A stretch of 64,000 bases of DNA. Origin: Candidatus Pantoea gossypiicola. GTDB lineage: Bacteria; Pseudomonadota; Gammaproteobacteria; Enterobacterales; Enterobacteriaceae. The translations under genes were made by a program, and so were the position numbers. Below, piece after piece: positions 1 to 8,007 of the stretch (its first letter is position 1; every line of letters starts with the position of its first letter). The DNA lies in contig NZ_VWVM01000008.1 of assembly GCF_008632075.1 (NCBI RefSeq), forward strand, positions 182,557 to 246,556. The letters run 5' to 3'. The notes below the pieces were generated by a model, which did no database searches, was not told where the DNA came from, and saw only the letters and a program-made list of their open reading frames with translations.

Positions 1-63
1 GCGGCCCTGCAACCAGCCGAAATCGGCCTGACCACAGGCGGACGCACTGCGTGTCGTTATCAT
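1..63 (-). CDS. yhaK: YhaK pirin-family protein, N-terminal fragment cut by window edge
   Basis: Only the first 21 codons are visible, reading leftwards off the window. They begin MITTRSASACGQADFGW, which matches the start of E. coli YhaK, a bicupin of the pirin family. A GGAGG Shine-Dalgarno sequence at 70-74 sits 6 nt before the ATG at 61-63. The gene is divergent from yhaJ, the same pairing as in E. coli. YhaK-type pirins are cytosolic and thought to respond to oxidative stress, but the cupin fold and any metal ligands lie outside the window. Confidence 0.8.
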   Translation of the reverse strand, partial: MITTRSASACGQADFGWLQGR

Positions 64-192
64 TATTTACCTCCGGCATCCGGTGACAAGGATCGGCCAC
101 GGACTTTATGCACCCATGGTAAAAGTCTGGACGCCGGATTGTTAGCCAGTTAATCTGCCCGGCATGTTCAAATTTCCTGACAGAGAACCGGG
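64..192. promoter_or_regulatory. yhaK-yhaJ divergent promoter region
   Basis: A 129 bp intergenic region separates the divergent yhaK and yhaJ starts. LysR regulators usually bind such shared regions to control the divergent neighbour and themselves. I see no strong -35/-10 pair that I would defend, so this is assigned by position only. Confidence 0.4.
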
Positions 193-1092
193 ATGGCTAA
201 AGAGCGTGCGTTAACCCTTGAATCGTTACGCGTGATGGATGCGATTGATCGCCGTGGCAGTTTTGCCGCGGCAGCCGATGAACTGGGGCGCGTGCCTTCC
301 GCCCTCAGCTACACCATGCAGAAGCTGGAAGAGGAGCTGGATGTGGTGCTGTTTGACCGCTCTGGCCACCGCACCAAATTTACCAACGTAGGGCGCATGC
401 TGCTGGAGCGTGGCCGGGTACTGCTGGAAGCGGCCGACAAGCTCACCACCGATGCGGAAGCGCTGGCGCGTGGCTGGGAAACCCATCTGACCATTGTTAC
501 CGAAGCGCTGGTGCCCATTGATGCACTGTTTCCACTGGTGACCCGTCTGGCTGACAAAGCCAACACGCAGTTTTCGCTGGTCACGGAAGTGCTGGCAGGT
601 GCATGGGAACGACTGGAACAGGGTCGCGCCGATATCGTGATTGCCCCCGATATGCACTTCCGCGCCTCCACCGAGATCAATACCCGCAAGCTCTACACCA
701 TGATGAGCGTCTACGTCGCCAGTGCGGATCACCCGATTCATAACGAGCCGGAACCGCAGTCTGAAGTGACGCGGGTGAAATACCGTGGCATTGCAGTCGC
801 GGATACCGCGCGCGAGCGTCCGGTGCTGACTGTGCAGTTGCTGGATAAGCAGCAGCGCCTGACCGTGAGCAGCATGGACGATAAGCGCCGTGCGCTGCTG
901 GCAGGTCTGGGCGTGGCAACCATGCCCTATTCATTAGTCGAGCAGGATATTGCTGAAGGTCGTCTGCGGGTAGTGAGTCCGGAGTATACCCGCGAGGTCG
1001 ATATTATTATGGCGTGGCGACGTGACAGCATGGGCGAAGCCAAATCCTGGTGCCTGCGCGAGATCCCGCGCCTGCTGGCGAAGAAAAACTAA
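193..1092 (+). CDS. yhaJ: LysR-family transcriptional regulator YhaJ
   Basis: 299 aa, the usual LysR length. An N-terminal winged helix-turn-helix (about residues 8-65, with RRGSFAAAADELGRVPSALS) is followed by a periplasmic-binding-protein-like effector domain (about 95-295). The sequence is nearly collinear with E. coli YhaJ. In E. coli YhaJ has been linked to control of yhaK, degradation of aromatic compounds such as nitrotoluenes, and virulence gene expression; which ligand it senses here is not visible. It is convergent with the PRD regulator gene, with only 22 nt between the two stop codons, so it is not part of that operon. Here the yhaJK pair sits beside cybC-pmbA, which is not its E. 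coli location. Confidence 0.9.
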   Translation: MAKERALTLESLRVMDAIDRRGSFAAAADELGRVPSALSYTMQKLEEELDVVLFDRSGHRTKFTNVGRMLLERGRVLLEAADKLTTDAEALARGWETHLTIVTEALVPIDALFPLVTRLADKANTQFSLVTEVLAGAWERLEQGRADIVIAPDMHFRASTEINTRKLYTMMSVYVASADHPIHNEPEPQSEVTRVKYRGIAVADTARERPVLTVQLLDKQQRLTVSSMDDKRRALLAGLGVATMPYSLVEQDIAEGRLRVVSPEYTREVDIIMAWRRDSMGEAKSWCLREIPRLLAKKN

Positions 1093-1114
1093 TTTTCATG
1101 GTTTCAGGGCGAGG

Positions 1115-3025
1115 TTAAGACCGGCTCAGGCAATCCATCGCCACCGCCCTGAAGCTGTTAAAATCGCTGCTGTCCCGGAGACGGGTCATCGCCCGTTCAC
1201 GCAGGAACGTCACAAACAGATCGTATATCGCCATCGCCTCTTCATATTCACTTTTGCTGATCGCCAGCAGGAAGATGACATAGGCGGTATCGTCTCCCCA
1301 CGTGATGCCATGCGGTGCCAGTACGGTATAGACCACCGTTTTCTTTGCCAGCAGTCCCAGTGAGTGCGGCAGCGCAATCCCTTCGCCGAGCATGGTGCTG
1401 ACAATCGCTTCACGCTCTTCAACCGACGGATAGAACGCCGCATCCACAAAGCCCTCAGTCTCCAGCTGATCGCACAGCTGACGGAACAGTTCAGACTGGG
1501 TCATCGGCCCGTCGACGATATGAAAGTGCTGGGCATCAAAAAATTTCGCCAACATGTAGGGCCGGGTCCGGTCAACCAGCACCAGCTTGCCAATTTGCTC
1601 CAGCTGAAAACCAGTGGGAAACGGTGACATCACCACCACCGGTTTCTCTTTTTCACTGAGCCGGATGGTCGAGATAACAAAATCCTCGTCAATACGGCTG
1701 CGCGCCTCATATTCGCGCTGTGACAGGCGTGCCGTGACCTGTAACTGCGGGTATTTACGCAGCAGCATTGCCTCAATCATGCGCAGCGTAGAGTTACCGC
1801 TGTCGCACACCAGCAGCACCTGCGGATGACGCTGATAGCCGACGTCATAGTGGCGCTCCAGCCCGACGCCAATATGCAGCACCAGAAAGCCGATCTCATT
1901 TTCGGAGATAACATATGGGGTATATTTCCCCCAGCTGGTTACCGCCGCTAAGGTGACATCGTAGGCCATCGGATAGTGCTGCTTGATGTTGCTGAGCAGC
2001 GGGTTGGGAATGTGGATCTGATAGCGCACCCGGGTAATCATGGTTTTGATGTGGGTAAGCAGATCGGCACGTAGCTGCTGATCAGCTTGCAGATTGAAGT
2101 TGTAATGCGTGTTGATAAAGCTGAGCAGGTAATCCACCAGCGCGTCGGCGTCATCGGCATTAATAGCGCTGGGGGCGATCGCCTGAATGCGCCGGGCTGC
2201 AATGTTGATCCGCAGCCAGTTCTCTTCTGCCGGTGAAATCGGTTTGCTGACCAGCGGGCGCATCAGATTAATCAGCTGATGCGCCGCTTCCCGAACGTCA
2301 TCACCAATCTCCTCGGCACCCGAATCGTTAAGCGGGTAGCCTTCGCTGATGCGACGTACCGCCACTGCGCAGTAAAGCTGCAGATAGCGTTCACCCTCAT
2401 CGCTAAGGCGGATAGTGTGTTCAGCAAAGCAGCGTTGCAGCAGCGGCTGGAGGGTTTCCAGCATGCCGCTGTTGAGCGCTTCAATGGTCAGCAGCGGACT
2501 CTCTGGCTGCGCCTGATCGATTTGCCATAGCAGATCGGTGAGACAGGTCCGAATCGCCACTTCGCTGCCGAACAGTTTCATGCCGTAGTGTGGCTTACTC
2601 TCGATAGTGAGGTGATAGCGCCCCAGCCATTCGCGTACTTCTGCCATATCGTTCTGCAGGGTGGCGCGGCTGACAAACCACTCTTCGGCCAGCTCTTCAA
2701 GTTTCAGCGAATAAGCCGCAGTGAGAAAGCGAGTGAGCAGGTAGCGAACCCGGTCTGGCGAGGTGCGTGGCACCCGCAGCGGCGACGCGGTGTGCTGCTG
2801 CAGATGCTGAAAGCGCTGAGCATCCTCAATCTTCAGCTGATAGCCCGCGCCACGGCTCAGGATAAACTGCGCGCCATGCTCTGCCAGCAGCGCATTCAGC
2901 GCCGTGATATCGGTGCGCACAGTGCGGGTCGAGACGGCAAAACGCCGCGCCAGCTCATCCTGAGGCAGCGTTTCGTTTTGCAGGGCATCGAACAGTTGCG
3001 CAAGGCGCTGATTAGGAAATCTCAC
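1115..3025 (-). CDS. LicR/MtlR-type PTS-regulated transcriptional activator (HTH-PRD-PRD-EIIB-EIIA)
   Basis: 636 aa from the GTG at 3025, preceded by AGG 8 nt upstream; an in-frame ATG at 3085 would add 20 unlikely residues. Order of domains: DeoR/HTH_11-like helix-turn-helix (about 1-60), second Mga-like HTH (about 90-150), two PRD domains (about 170-285 and 295-395), an EIIB-like domain with a CDSGN loop (Cys 407), and a fructose/mannitol-type EIIA domain with ALPHS (His 554). PRD2 keeps candidate phosphorylation histidines (His 325, His 384), whereas in PRD1 the matching positions appear replaced (LQLYCAVAVRR and NWLRINIAARR). Such proteins activate sugar operons and are tuned by HPr and EII phosphorylation. 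It is the last gene of the catabolic block, 107 nt after the aldolase gene, and is its likely regulator. Confidence 0.87.
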   Translation of the reverse strand: MRFPNQRLAQLFDALQNETLPQDELARRFAVSTRTVRTDITALNALLAEHGAQFILSRGAGYQLKIEDAQRFQHLQQHTASPLRVPRTSPDRVRYLLTRFLTAAYSLKLEELAEEWFVSRATLQNDMAEVREWLGRYHLTIESKPHYGMKLFGSEVAIRTCLTDLLWQIDQAQPESPLLTIEALNSGMLETLQPLLQRCFAEHTIRLSDEGERYLQLYCAVAVRRISEGYPLNDSGAEEIGDDVREAAHQLINLMRPLVSKPISPAEENWLRINIAARRIQAIAPSAINADDADALVDYLLSFINTHYNFNLQADQQLRADLLTHIKTMITRVRYQIHIPNPLLSNIKQHYPMAYDVTLAAVTSWGKYTPYVISENEIGFLVLHIGVGLERHYDVGYQRHPQVLLVCDSGNSTLRMIEAMLLRKYPQLQVTARLSQREYEARSRIDEDFVISTIRLSEKEKPVVVMSPFPTGFQLEQIGKLVLVDRTRPYMLAKFFDAQHFHIVDGPMTQSELFRQLCDQLETEGFVDAAFYPSVEEREAIVSTMLGEGIALPHSLGLLAKKTVVYTVLAPHGITWGDDTAYVIFLLAISKSEYEEAMAIYDLFVTFLRERAMTRLRDSSDFNSFRAVAMDCLSRS

Positions 3026-3098
3026 AAGCGTTACCTGTTTGCAGACAGAAAGTGGAAAGAGCAGCCTACGGCGATCGTCACGCAACGTCCATGTCGCG

Positions 3099-3123
3099 CG
3101 ATCGGCCTGCTGCAGGCTGATCG
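3099..3123 (-). other. Hairpin between aldolase and regulator genes
   Basis: An imperfect palindrome with GCCTG and CAGGC arms around a 3 nt loop, extended by CGATC/GATCG pairs outside one mismatch. It starts 9 nt after the aldolase stop codon on the minus strand. No T-tract follows, so it is not a canonical terminator. It may protect the upstream message from 3' decay or reduce transcription into the regulator gene. Confidence 0.4.
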
Positions 3124-3132
3124 TGTCGTTCT

Positions 3133-3873
3133 CTACGCCAGCAGCGTTTTACAGATGGCCAGTAGCTGCTGCACATCTTCAATGCGGGTCTCTCCGCTGG
3201 CTTTGTCGATGATCGAACTATAGACGTGCGGGATCACTTTGCTGACGCCCGACGCCAGCGCAATGCGCACGATCTCGCCGAAATTGTCCAGATCGATACC
3301 GCCGGTGGGCTCCAGCCAGAAATCCTGTTTTGCACAGGCTTCCGCCACTGCGCGGTACTCATCCACCGCCTGCAGGCCGCCCATCGGGAAATATTTCACC
3401 GAGCTGCCGCCCATATCCTGCAGCATCGCAATCGCCGTTTCGATGGGCACGATCCCGTCCTGCTCTTTTGCGCTTCGCGGTCCGGTGGAAATTTTCACCC
3501 GGCCCGGCGTGCCGGTGGGCGAGATCAGACCGTTCACGATGGTCTGTGACTGGCCCAGCAGCGCCCGGCTGGTAGCCACGCCGGTAAAGACCTGATTCAC
3601 ATGCTGCGGTTGCAGCACCGCCGAGATCTCACTCACCATCTGTGACTGTTCAGGATCGCCCGCGCCCAGGCCTACCGAGAGTGCATTATCGATCAGCGCG
3701 GCATATTCACGCATATCAGCGATAGCGGCGTCATTGCTGGGGTAGTTTTTCGATAGCACGCCGACCAGCACGTGCCCTTCTGCTGCCTGCCAGATGGCGC
3801 GAGCGTTCTGTTTTGATCCCGCCAGGACGTTAAGGCAGATGCGATCCTGATAAAAGTTGGGGGTCAGCGTCAT
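3133..3873 (-). CDS. KDGP aldolase family protein (DgaF/EF_0839-like)
   Basis: 246 aa, TIM-barrel aldolase of the 2-keto-3-deoxy-6-phosphogluconate type. The expected Schiff-base lysine is Lys160 in GGSSVKYFPMGG, and EPTGGID near the C-terminus fits the phosphate-binding loop. Predicted reaction: cleavage of 2-keto-3-deoxygluconate-6-phosphate to pyruvate and glyceraldehyde-3-phosphate in the cytosol. The start codon overlaps the stop of the upstream PLP-enzyme gene as ATGA, so the two are translationally coupled and act in sequence. The closest characterised relative I can name is DgaF of the Salmonella D-glucosaminate pathway. Confidence 0.85.
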   Translation of the reverse strand: MTLTPNFYQDRICLNVLAGSKQNARAIWQAAEGHVLVGVLSKNYPSNDAAIADMREYAALIDNALSVGLGAGDPEQSQMVSEISAVLQPQHVNQVFTGVATSRALLGQSQTIVNGLISPTGTPGRVKISTGPRSAKEQDGIVPIETAIAMLQDMGGSSVKYFPMGGLQAVDEYRAVAEACAKQDFWLEPTGGIDLDNFGEIVRIALASGVSKVIPHVYSSIIDKASGETRIEDVQQLLAICKTLLA

Positions 3874-4991
3874 GCGTGTTTCTCTCCGTTCAACAGTGCC
3901 TGAATGCGGGTGAAAATAGTGTGCAGCTGTTCGGCGCTGACGCTGCGCACGTCCGCCTCAATGATTCCCTCGTTGGCTTTGTAGCCACGGAAGTAGATCG
4001 CGACGTCGCCCTTTTTCAGCGCCTGCACCAGATCGCCGGTGCGCTGCTGGATTGTGGCTTCATCGAACTTAATCTCAGCCCGGGCGATGTCGCGTCCGGC
4101 GGCATCCCACACGATGCGAGCCGTCACGCCATTCAGGCTATTGAGCTGCTCAATAAACGGCGTCATTTTTTCCACCATCTGCGCGCCGCTGATTTTTGGT
4201 TGTGTCAGATAGTTTTCGATTGCCTGGGTCAGGCCGAGAATGCCCTCTTTACCCACTTTCATCGCGCGGCCAATGCCGTTGGTCTGCCGTTTAACCCACT
4301 CAACGTAGTGGTGTCTGCCAATGACCAGCCCGCTGGTCGGTCCTTCAATCGCTTTCGCGCCGCTGTAGATCACCAGATCGGCACCCGCCTGGTAGTAGCA
4401 TTGCAGATCCTCTTCCGCTGCCGCATCAACAATCAGCGGCACACCATGTTCACGCGCAACCGCCGCGGCCTGCGCCACATCGAGATGGCTTTTCTGCACG
4501 CAGTGGTGCGATTTCACATAGAGGATTGCCGCGGTCTGTGGCGTGATCGCCGCCGCCAGCTGGGCAGGTGAGCACTCGTTGCTGTACCCCGCTTCCACCA
4601 GTTGCCCACCTCCCAGTGCCACCATGCTGCCGACCGGTGCGCCATAGTTCACGTTGTGTCCTTTCGGCACTATAATCTGGTGCGGGATGGTCAGTGGTGC
4701 GGCGTGCAGGTTATCCACCAGCCAGTCATTGTCTTTCACAATCACCGCCGCCACGCTCTGGGCGATACCGGCCGAGGCGCAGGAGACCACCAGCGCGTTC
4801 TCCACCTTTAACAGACCGGCGATATAAGCCCCGGTCTTATCCACCAGATCTTTCATTTCGAAGTAGTGATCGAGACCATACTTCACCGTATCGATCACCT
4901 CACTCGACGGCGTCGAGACGCCGAGGATCGTCATACGGCCAGAGGCGTTAATTACCGGCTTCAGGCCATACTTTTCATATACCGAGTTCAT
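3870..4991 (-). CDS. dgaE: DgaE-family PLP-dependent ammonia-lyase (SelA-like fold)
   Basis: 373 aa starting at the ATG at 4991 (MNSVYEKYGLKPVIN); the longer frame upstream only reads through the amidohydrolase 3' end. The protein is a SelA-related fold-type I PLP enzyme. Lys213 in IYSGAKAIEGPTSG is the likely PLP lysine and Asp189 in PLIVDAAAEED the pyridine-N partner. In Salmonella, DgaE converts D-glucosaminate-6-phosphate to 2-keto-3-deoxygluconate-6-phosphate and ammonia, exactly the substrate of the next gene's aldolase. It overlaps the amidohydrolase gene by 17 nt and the aldolase gene by 3 nt. The exact substrate in this organism is inferred. Confidence 0.82.
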   Translation of the reverse strand: MNSVYEKYGLKPVINASGRMTILGVSTPSSEVIDTVKYGLDHYFEMKDLVDKTGAYIAGLLKVENALVVSCASAGIAQSVAAVIVKDNDWLVDNLHAAPLTIPHQIIVPKGHNVNYGAPVGSMVALGGGQLVEAGYSNECSPAQLAAAITPQTAAILYVKSHHCVQKSHLDVAQAAAVAREHGVPLIVDAAAEEDLQCYYQAGADLVIYSGAKAIEGPTSGLVIGRHHYVEWVKRQTNGIGRAMKVGKEGILGLTQAIENYLTQPKISGAQMVEKMTPFIEQLNSLNGVTARIVWDAAGRDIARAEIKFDEATIQQRTGDLVQALKKGDVAIYFRGYKANEGIIEADVRSVSAEQLHTIFTRIQALLNGEKHA

Positions 4992-6105
4992 GCACTTTTC
5001 CTTCTTCAGTCGCAATCCACTGACCCGCGACGACTGCCGCCAGCGGAACCAGATGCTTCTCACCGGCGACCTGTTCACCTTCTGAATCGATAAAGGGCCG
5101 GGTTTCCTCTTTGACGCTAAAAACAGTCAGGTCGGCGTCGTAGCCAACTTTCAGCTGGCCCTTACGCAGCAGGCGCAGTCCTGCAGCCGCATTGACCGTC
5201 ACGCAGTCGATAACCTGCGGTAGCGTCATGCCGACGCTAAAAAATTTCGACATCACATGCGCCAGGCTATGAACCGGCCCCGTCAGGCGATTACGGCAGT
5301 AAATGTCAGAGCTGATGGTGTCGGGCAGACTGCCCTGCGCAATCGCCACGCGGGCGACCTCGAAGCTGAAGCTGGCGCTGCCGTGGCCGACATCGAGTTT
5401 TACACCCCGCGCAATAGCCTGTCTGACCGCCGCTTTAAGTTCGCCCTGCGGCGTCAGGATGCGGTTGGGTTTGCCATTAAAGCAGTGCGTGATGATGTCG
5501 CCCGTGGTGAGCAGATCGGCAATCTGATCGAGATTGGGCGGATTGTTGCCAATGTGAACCATCAGCGGCAGACCGCCGCTCTCCTGCTGAATTGCCTTAG
5601 CTTTTATCAGCGGCTGAACGCCGTTCTGACCGACCACGCTGCTGCTGATGCGCGCCTTGAGGCCGACAATAAAATCGGGCAGTCGCGCTACGGCCTGCTG
5701 CACCGCCTCGCCATCGATCTGCGTCATATCGGCCAGCTCATTCTGAGTGACGATGCCGGTACGGGCGATATTGATCAGCGCATAGACCTGGGTCTGCGCT
5801 GCGCGCGTCAGCTGGTAGAAGTCATCGATGTGTTCTGCGCCGGTGCTGCCCGCATCAACCACTGTGGTGACGCCATGCGCCACGCCAATCGCGTCCGCTT
5901 CATCATGATAAATAGGTGATTTGGGATAACAGTGAACGTGTGAGTCGATCCAGCCGGCGCTGAGGTAGTAGCGGCCCGCCAGATCGCGCTCACGCGGTGC
6001 GCTGCCCTGCACCTTGCCGATGGCAGCAATGCGGCCATCCTGCAACGCAATGTCGATCACCTGCTCATCGCTGAGGCGCGCATTGCGGATAATCAAGTCG
6101 TACAT
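4975..6105 (-). CDS. Amidohydrolase/deacetylase family metallohydrolase (cog3964, EF_0837-like)
   Basis: 376 aa amidohydrolase-superfamily TIM barrel. Metal ligands visible: HxH at His56/His58 (WIDSHVHCY), a probably carboxylated Lys150 (VGLKARIS), His184, His207 and Asp267 (SSDIY). This is the binuclear arrangement of dihydroorotase-like enzymes. Characterised cog3964 members hydrolyse acetyl esters or N-acyl groups of R-carboxylates rather than dihydroorotate, so removal of an acyl group from the amino-sugar acid before DgaE acts is a fair inference. A good AAGGAG ribosome site precedes the ATG. It lies in the same operon, after a strong intercistronic hairpin. Confidence 0.82.
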   Translation of the reverse strand: MYDLIIRNARLSDEQVIDIALQDGRIAAIGKVQGSAPRERDLAGRYYLSAGWIDSHVHCYPKSPIYHDEADAIGVAHGVTTVVDAGSTGAEHIDDFYQLTRAAQTQVYALINIARTGIVTQNELADMTQIDGEAVQQAVARLPDFIVGLKARISSSVVGQNGVQPLIKAKAIQQESGGLPLMVHIGNNPPNLDQIADLLTTGDIITHCFNGKPNRILTPQGELKAAVRQAIARGVKLDVGHGSASFSFEVARVAIAQGSLPDTISSDIYCRNRLTGPVHSLAHVMSKFFSVGMTLPQVIDCVTVNAAAGLRLLRKGQLKVGYDADLTVFSVKEETRPFIDSEGEQVAGEKHLVPLAAVVAGQWIATEEGKVHELGI

Positions 6106-6119
6106 GGTTTCTCCTTAAC

Positions 6120-6141
6120 GGCAGCCCGCTGCCGGGCTGCC
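6120..6141 (-). other. Strong intercistronic hairpin between DUF4310 and amidohydrolase genes
   Basis: A perfect 9 bp stem (GGCAGCCCG / CGGGCTGCC) with a 4 nt CTGC loop fills the 43 nt gap between the last membrane gene and the first enzyme gene. It ends 14 nt before the amidohydrolase start codon. There is no T-tract, so a role in mRNA processing or stability, or in setting different expression of the two halves, is more likely than termination. Confidence 0.5.
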
Positions 6142-6148
6142 GGTGAGA

Positions 6149-6790
6149 TCAGAGAGCAATCGGGAACAGTGCACCCAGGATCATCGCGCCGAGGATGGCA
6201 CCGCCGGTAATCGGCTTGTTCCAGAGATAGAACAGCAGCGCACCCAGCAGCGAGCCCAGACCAATCGGAATGGAGGCCGCCATGGCGGACAGGATGATCA
6301 GCGGCCCCAGAAAGCGGCCTGAAGCATTACCTGCACCCATCATCACGTCTGCGCCGTAGGTGGAGTCGCTCTGATTGATGGTGAATTTACGCGCCAGAAT
6401 GATCAGGTAGCCAATCGCCACGCCAATCACCAGGCCCGTCGCCAGCGAAGCTGCGAAGTTCGCCACGGGGAAGATGATGCCCGCCCCCAGCAGCAGTGCC
6501 GGCACACCCAGCCCGACGCCGGTCTGGATCGCTCCGCCGATATCCAGAATCCCTACCAGCGAACCTTCAATGATGCGGGCAAACAGGAAGCTGGCACCAA
6601 AGGCGGCGACTGCACCGTAAACGCCGGTTTCCATCCCTGCGCGCAGCATCGAGACAAACGCCACTTCGTTAAACGCGCCGATGCCATAGAGGTAATACAT
6701 GTGCGTCCCGGCGAAAACGCCCGAGGAGAGCAGGCCAACAAAGATCGGGAAAGACCAGTCGGCGTACCAGAAGCCTTTATTTTCGTTCAT
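6149..6790 (-). CDS. DUF4310 family membrane protein (EF_0832-like)
   Basis: 213 aa, very hydrophobic, with about five or six predicted membrane spans and many Gly/Ala small-residue patches (for example GILDIGGAIQTGVGLGVPALLLGAG as two short runs). No PTS EIIC, ABC, MFS or symporter motif is recognisable. The family has no known function and is found with DUF4311, DUF4312 and SFCGS proteins in Enterococcus, Aeromonas and enterobacteria. It starts 11 nt after the DUF4311 gene ends, so the two are probably made together as subunits of one inner-membrane complex. A role as a permease for the operon's substrate is inferred from context only. Confidence 0.8.
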   Translation of the reverse strand: MNENKGFWYADWSFPIFVGLLSSGVFAGTHMYYLYGIGAFNEVAFVSMLRAGMETGVYGAVAAFGASFLFARIIEGSLVGILDIGGAIQTGVGLGVPALLLGAGIIFPVANFAASLATGLVIGVAIGYLIILARKFTINQSDSTYGADVMMGAGNASGRFLGPLIILSAMAASIPIGLGSLLGALLFYLWNKPITGGAILGAMILGALFPIAL

Positions 6791-6801
6791 CGCATCGCCT
6801 C

Positions 6802-7578
6802 TTATTTGCCGCTGACGGAGTTGTGGATCATGTCGAGCCAGCCTGGAATGCCGAGCTGGAAGGACTGCAGCAGCTTCATGTCGAAACCGCGGAAGAAGCC
6901 GCTCAGCACAAACAGCAGCACGATGGCGGTCATCATTACTTTGGTGACCCGGTTCCAGCCGCTCTCTTCCACGCCTTTACCGATCAGGATACCCAGCACA
7001 AGACCTGGTACGGCGTTGCCCATGATCAGCTGCGCCAGACCGCCAAAAATGGTGGCCCAGAAGCCTGACTTTTTGCCTGCATCGATCGCCGCCAGCCAGA
7101 AGATGACCGGCATGACGGTATTCACCAGCAGGTTGGCGGCGGGCACCAGCACTTTGACCGCCGTCACCTGCAGCGCAGCCGGCACAGCAGAGGCAGTGGA
7201 GTTAAGGAAGGCGACCACGATCATGCCGATGATGCCGCAGGCGATGGCCATTTTTTTCGGATCGTGCAGCGTCTCCGCCACATTACGATTCTTCACCATC
7301 AGGGCAGCCGCACCCCAGTTTGGAATGATGCGATGGTCCACATCCTGCGTGAATGAACCGGCTGCGACAGACGATGCCCAGGCATTGAAAAAGAAGCCAA
7401 GACCAAAGGAGAAGTGAGATGCCGGATCGCCTTCACACGAGTTCAGCTCGCCCAGCGTACGAAAGGCCCCCATGCCCTGGGTGGTGGGCGCGTGGAACAT
7501 ACGTGCAGCCCCCGCGCCAACGCCGACGCCTACCAGGCCCCCAATGATCAACGACTTAAACAAAATGATTAAAAACAT
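6802..7578 (-). CDS. DUF4311 family membrane protein (EF_0833-like)
   Basis: 258 aa with about six to seven hydrophobic spans. The first span (FLIILFKSLIIGGLVGVGVG) starts right at the N-terminus and there is no cleavable signal. A soluble segment around residues 28-100 contains HAPTTQGMGAFRTLGEL and SCEGDPASHFSFG, which look like conserved substrate or partner loops. Function unknown; always reported next to DUF4310. The ribosome site AAGG lies 9 nt before the ATG. It follows the DUF4312 gene after 127 nt, the largest gap inside the block. Confidence 0.8.
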   Translation of the reverse strand: MFLIILFKSLIIGGLVGVGVGAGAARMFHAPTTQGMGAFRTLGELNSCEGDPASHFSFGLGFFFNAWASSVAAGSFTQDVDHRIIPNWGAAALMVKNRNVAETLHDPKKMAIACGIIGMIVVAFLNSTASAVPAALQVTAVKVLVPAANLLVNTVMPVIFWLAAIDAGKKSGFWATIFGGLAQLIMGNAVPGLVLGILIGKGVEESGWNRVTKVMMTAIVLLFVLSGFFRGFDMKLLQSFQLGIPGWLDMIHNSVSGK

Positions 7579-7631
7579 GTTGTTGTACCTTGTTGTCGTT
7601 TTTACCCGCTCTACCCGCGCCGCCGCATCGC

Positions 7632-7649
7632 CGCGGCCTGACCGCCGCG
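7632..7649 (-). other. GC-rich hairpin in the DUF4312-DUF4311 gap
   Basis: CGCGGC / GCCGCG arms with a 6 nt loop lie in the 127 nt gap between the two genes, which has no coding frame with a plausible ribosome site. It could be an mRNA-stability element. Evidence is limited to the symmetry. Confidence 0.3.
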
Positions 7650-7705
7650 CTAACGCTACAGCAGTGGAATGGGCAAACGGCGGGCTGATGTAAACAGGTT
7701 CTGTT

Positions 7706-8005
7706 TTATGATGCCGCCGTGAACGTCACCTGTTCGGTGTCGAAAACGGTGACGCTGACGGTGATCTCCAGCGTCACGCTGAAGCTCCGCCGTTGGCGCG
7801 CCAGAAAGAAAAAGAGAAACTTCTCGGTTCTGACGCTCTCCTGCGCGCGCAGCACCCGGACATCCTGAGGTTCGATGCGCAGCAGAATTTTTTGCGTCGC
7901 GCGCAGAACCTGGTTCTGCACACGACTCAGGGCATCGGCAAAGGCTTTCGCTTTGGTGTCGCCTTTGCCCTCAACCGTCACCTGGGTAACGTAGTGTTCT
8001 TTCAT
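7706..8005 (-). CDS. DUF4312 family protein (EF_0831-like)
   Basis: 99 aa soluble protein beginning MKEHYVTQVTVEGKGDTKAKAF. The alternating hydrophobic pattern suggests an alpha/beta fold, with a basic LFFFLARQRRS patch near residue 65. No catalytic motif is recognised. It starts 2 nt after the stop of the SFCGS gene, so the two are coupled. By family context it is a conserved soluble accessory to the DUF4310/DUF4311 membrane proteins; function unknown. Confidence 0.78.
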   Translation of the reverse strand: MKEHYVTQVTVEGKGDTKAKAFADALSRVQNQVLRATQKILLRIEPQDVRVLRAQESVRTEKFLFFFLARQRRSFSVTLEITVSVTVFDTEQVTFTAAS

Positions 8006-8007
8006 AA

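Noticed and set aside
3026..3085. Longer start (ATG at 3085) for the LicR-type regulator
   Set aside because: The added 20 residues (MRDDRRRLLF...) are not typical and have no ribosome site; the GTG at 3025 does.
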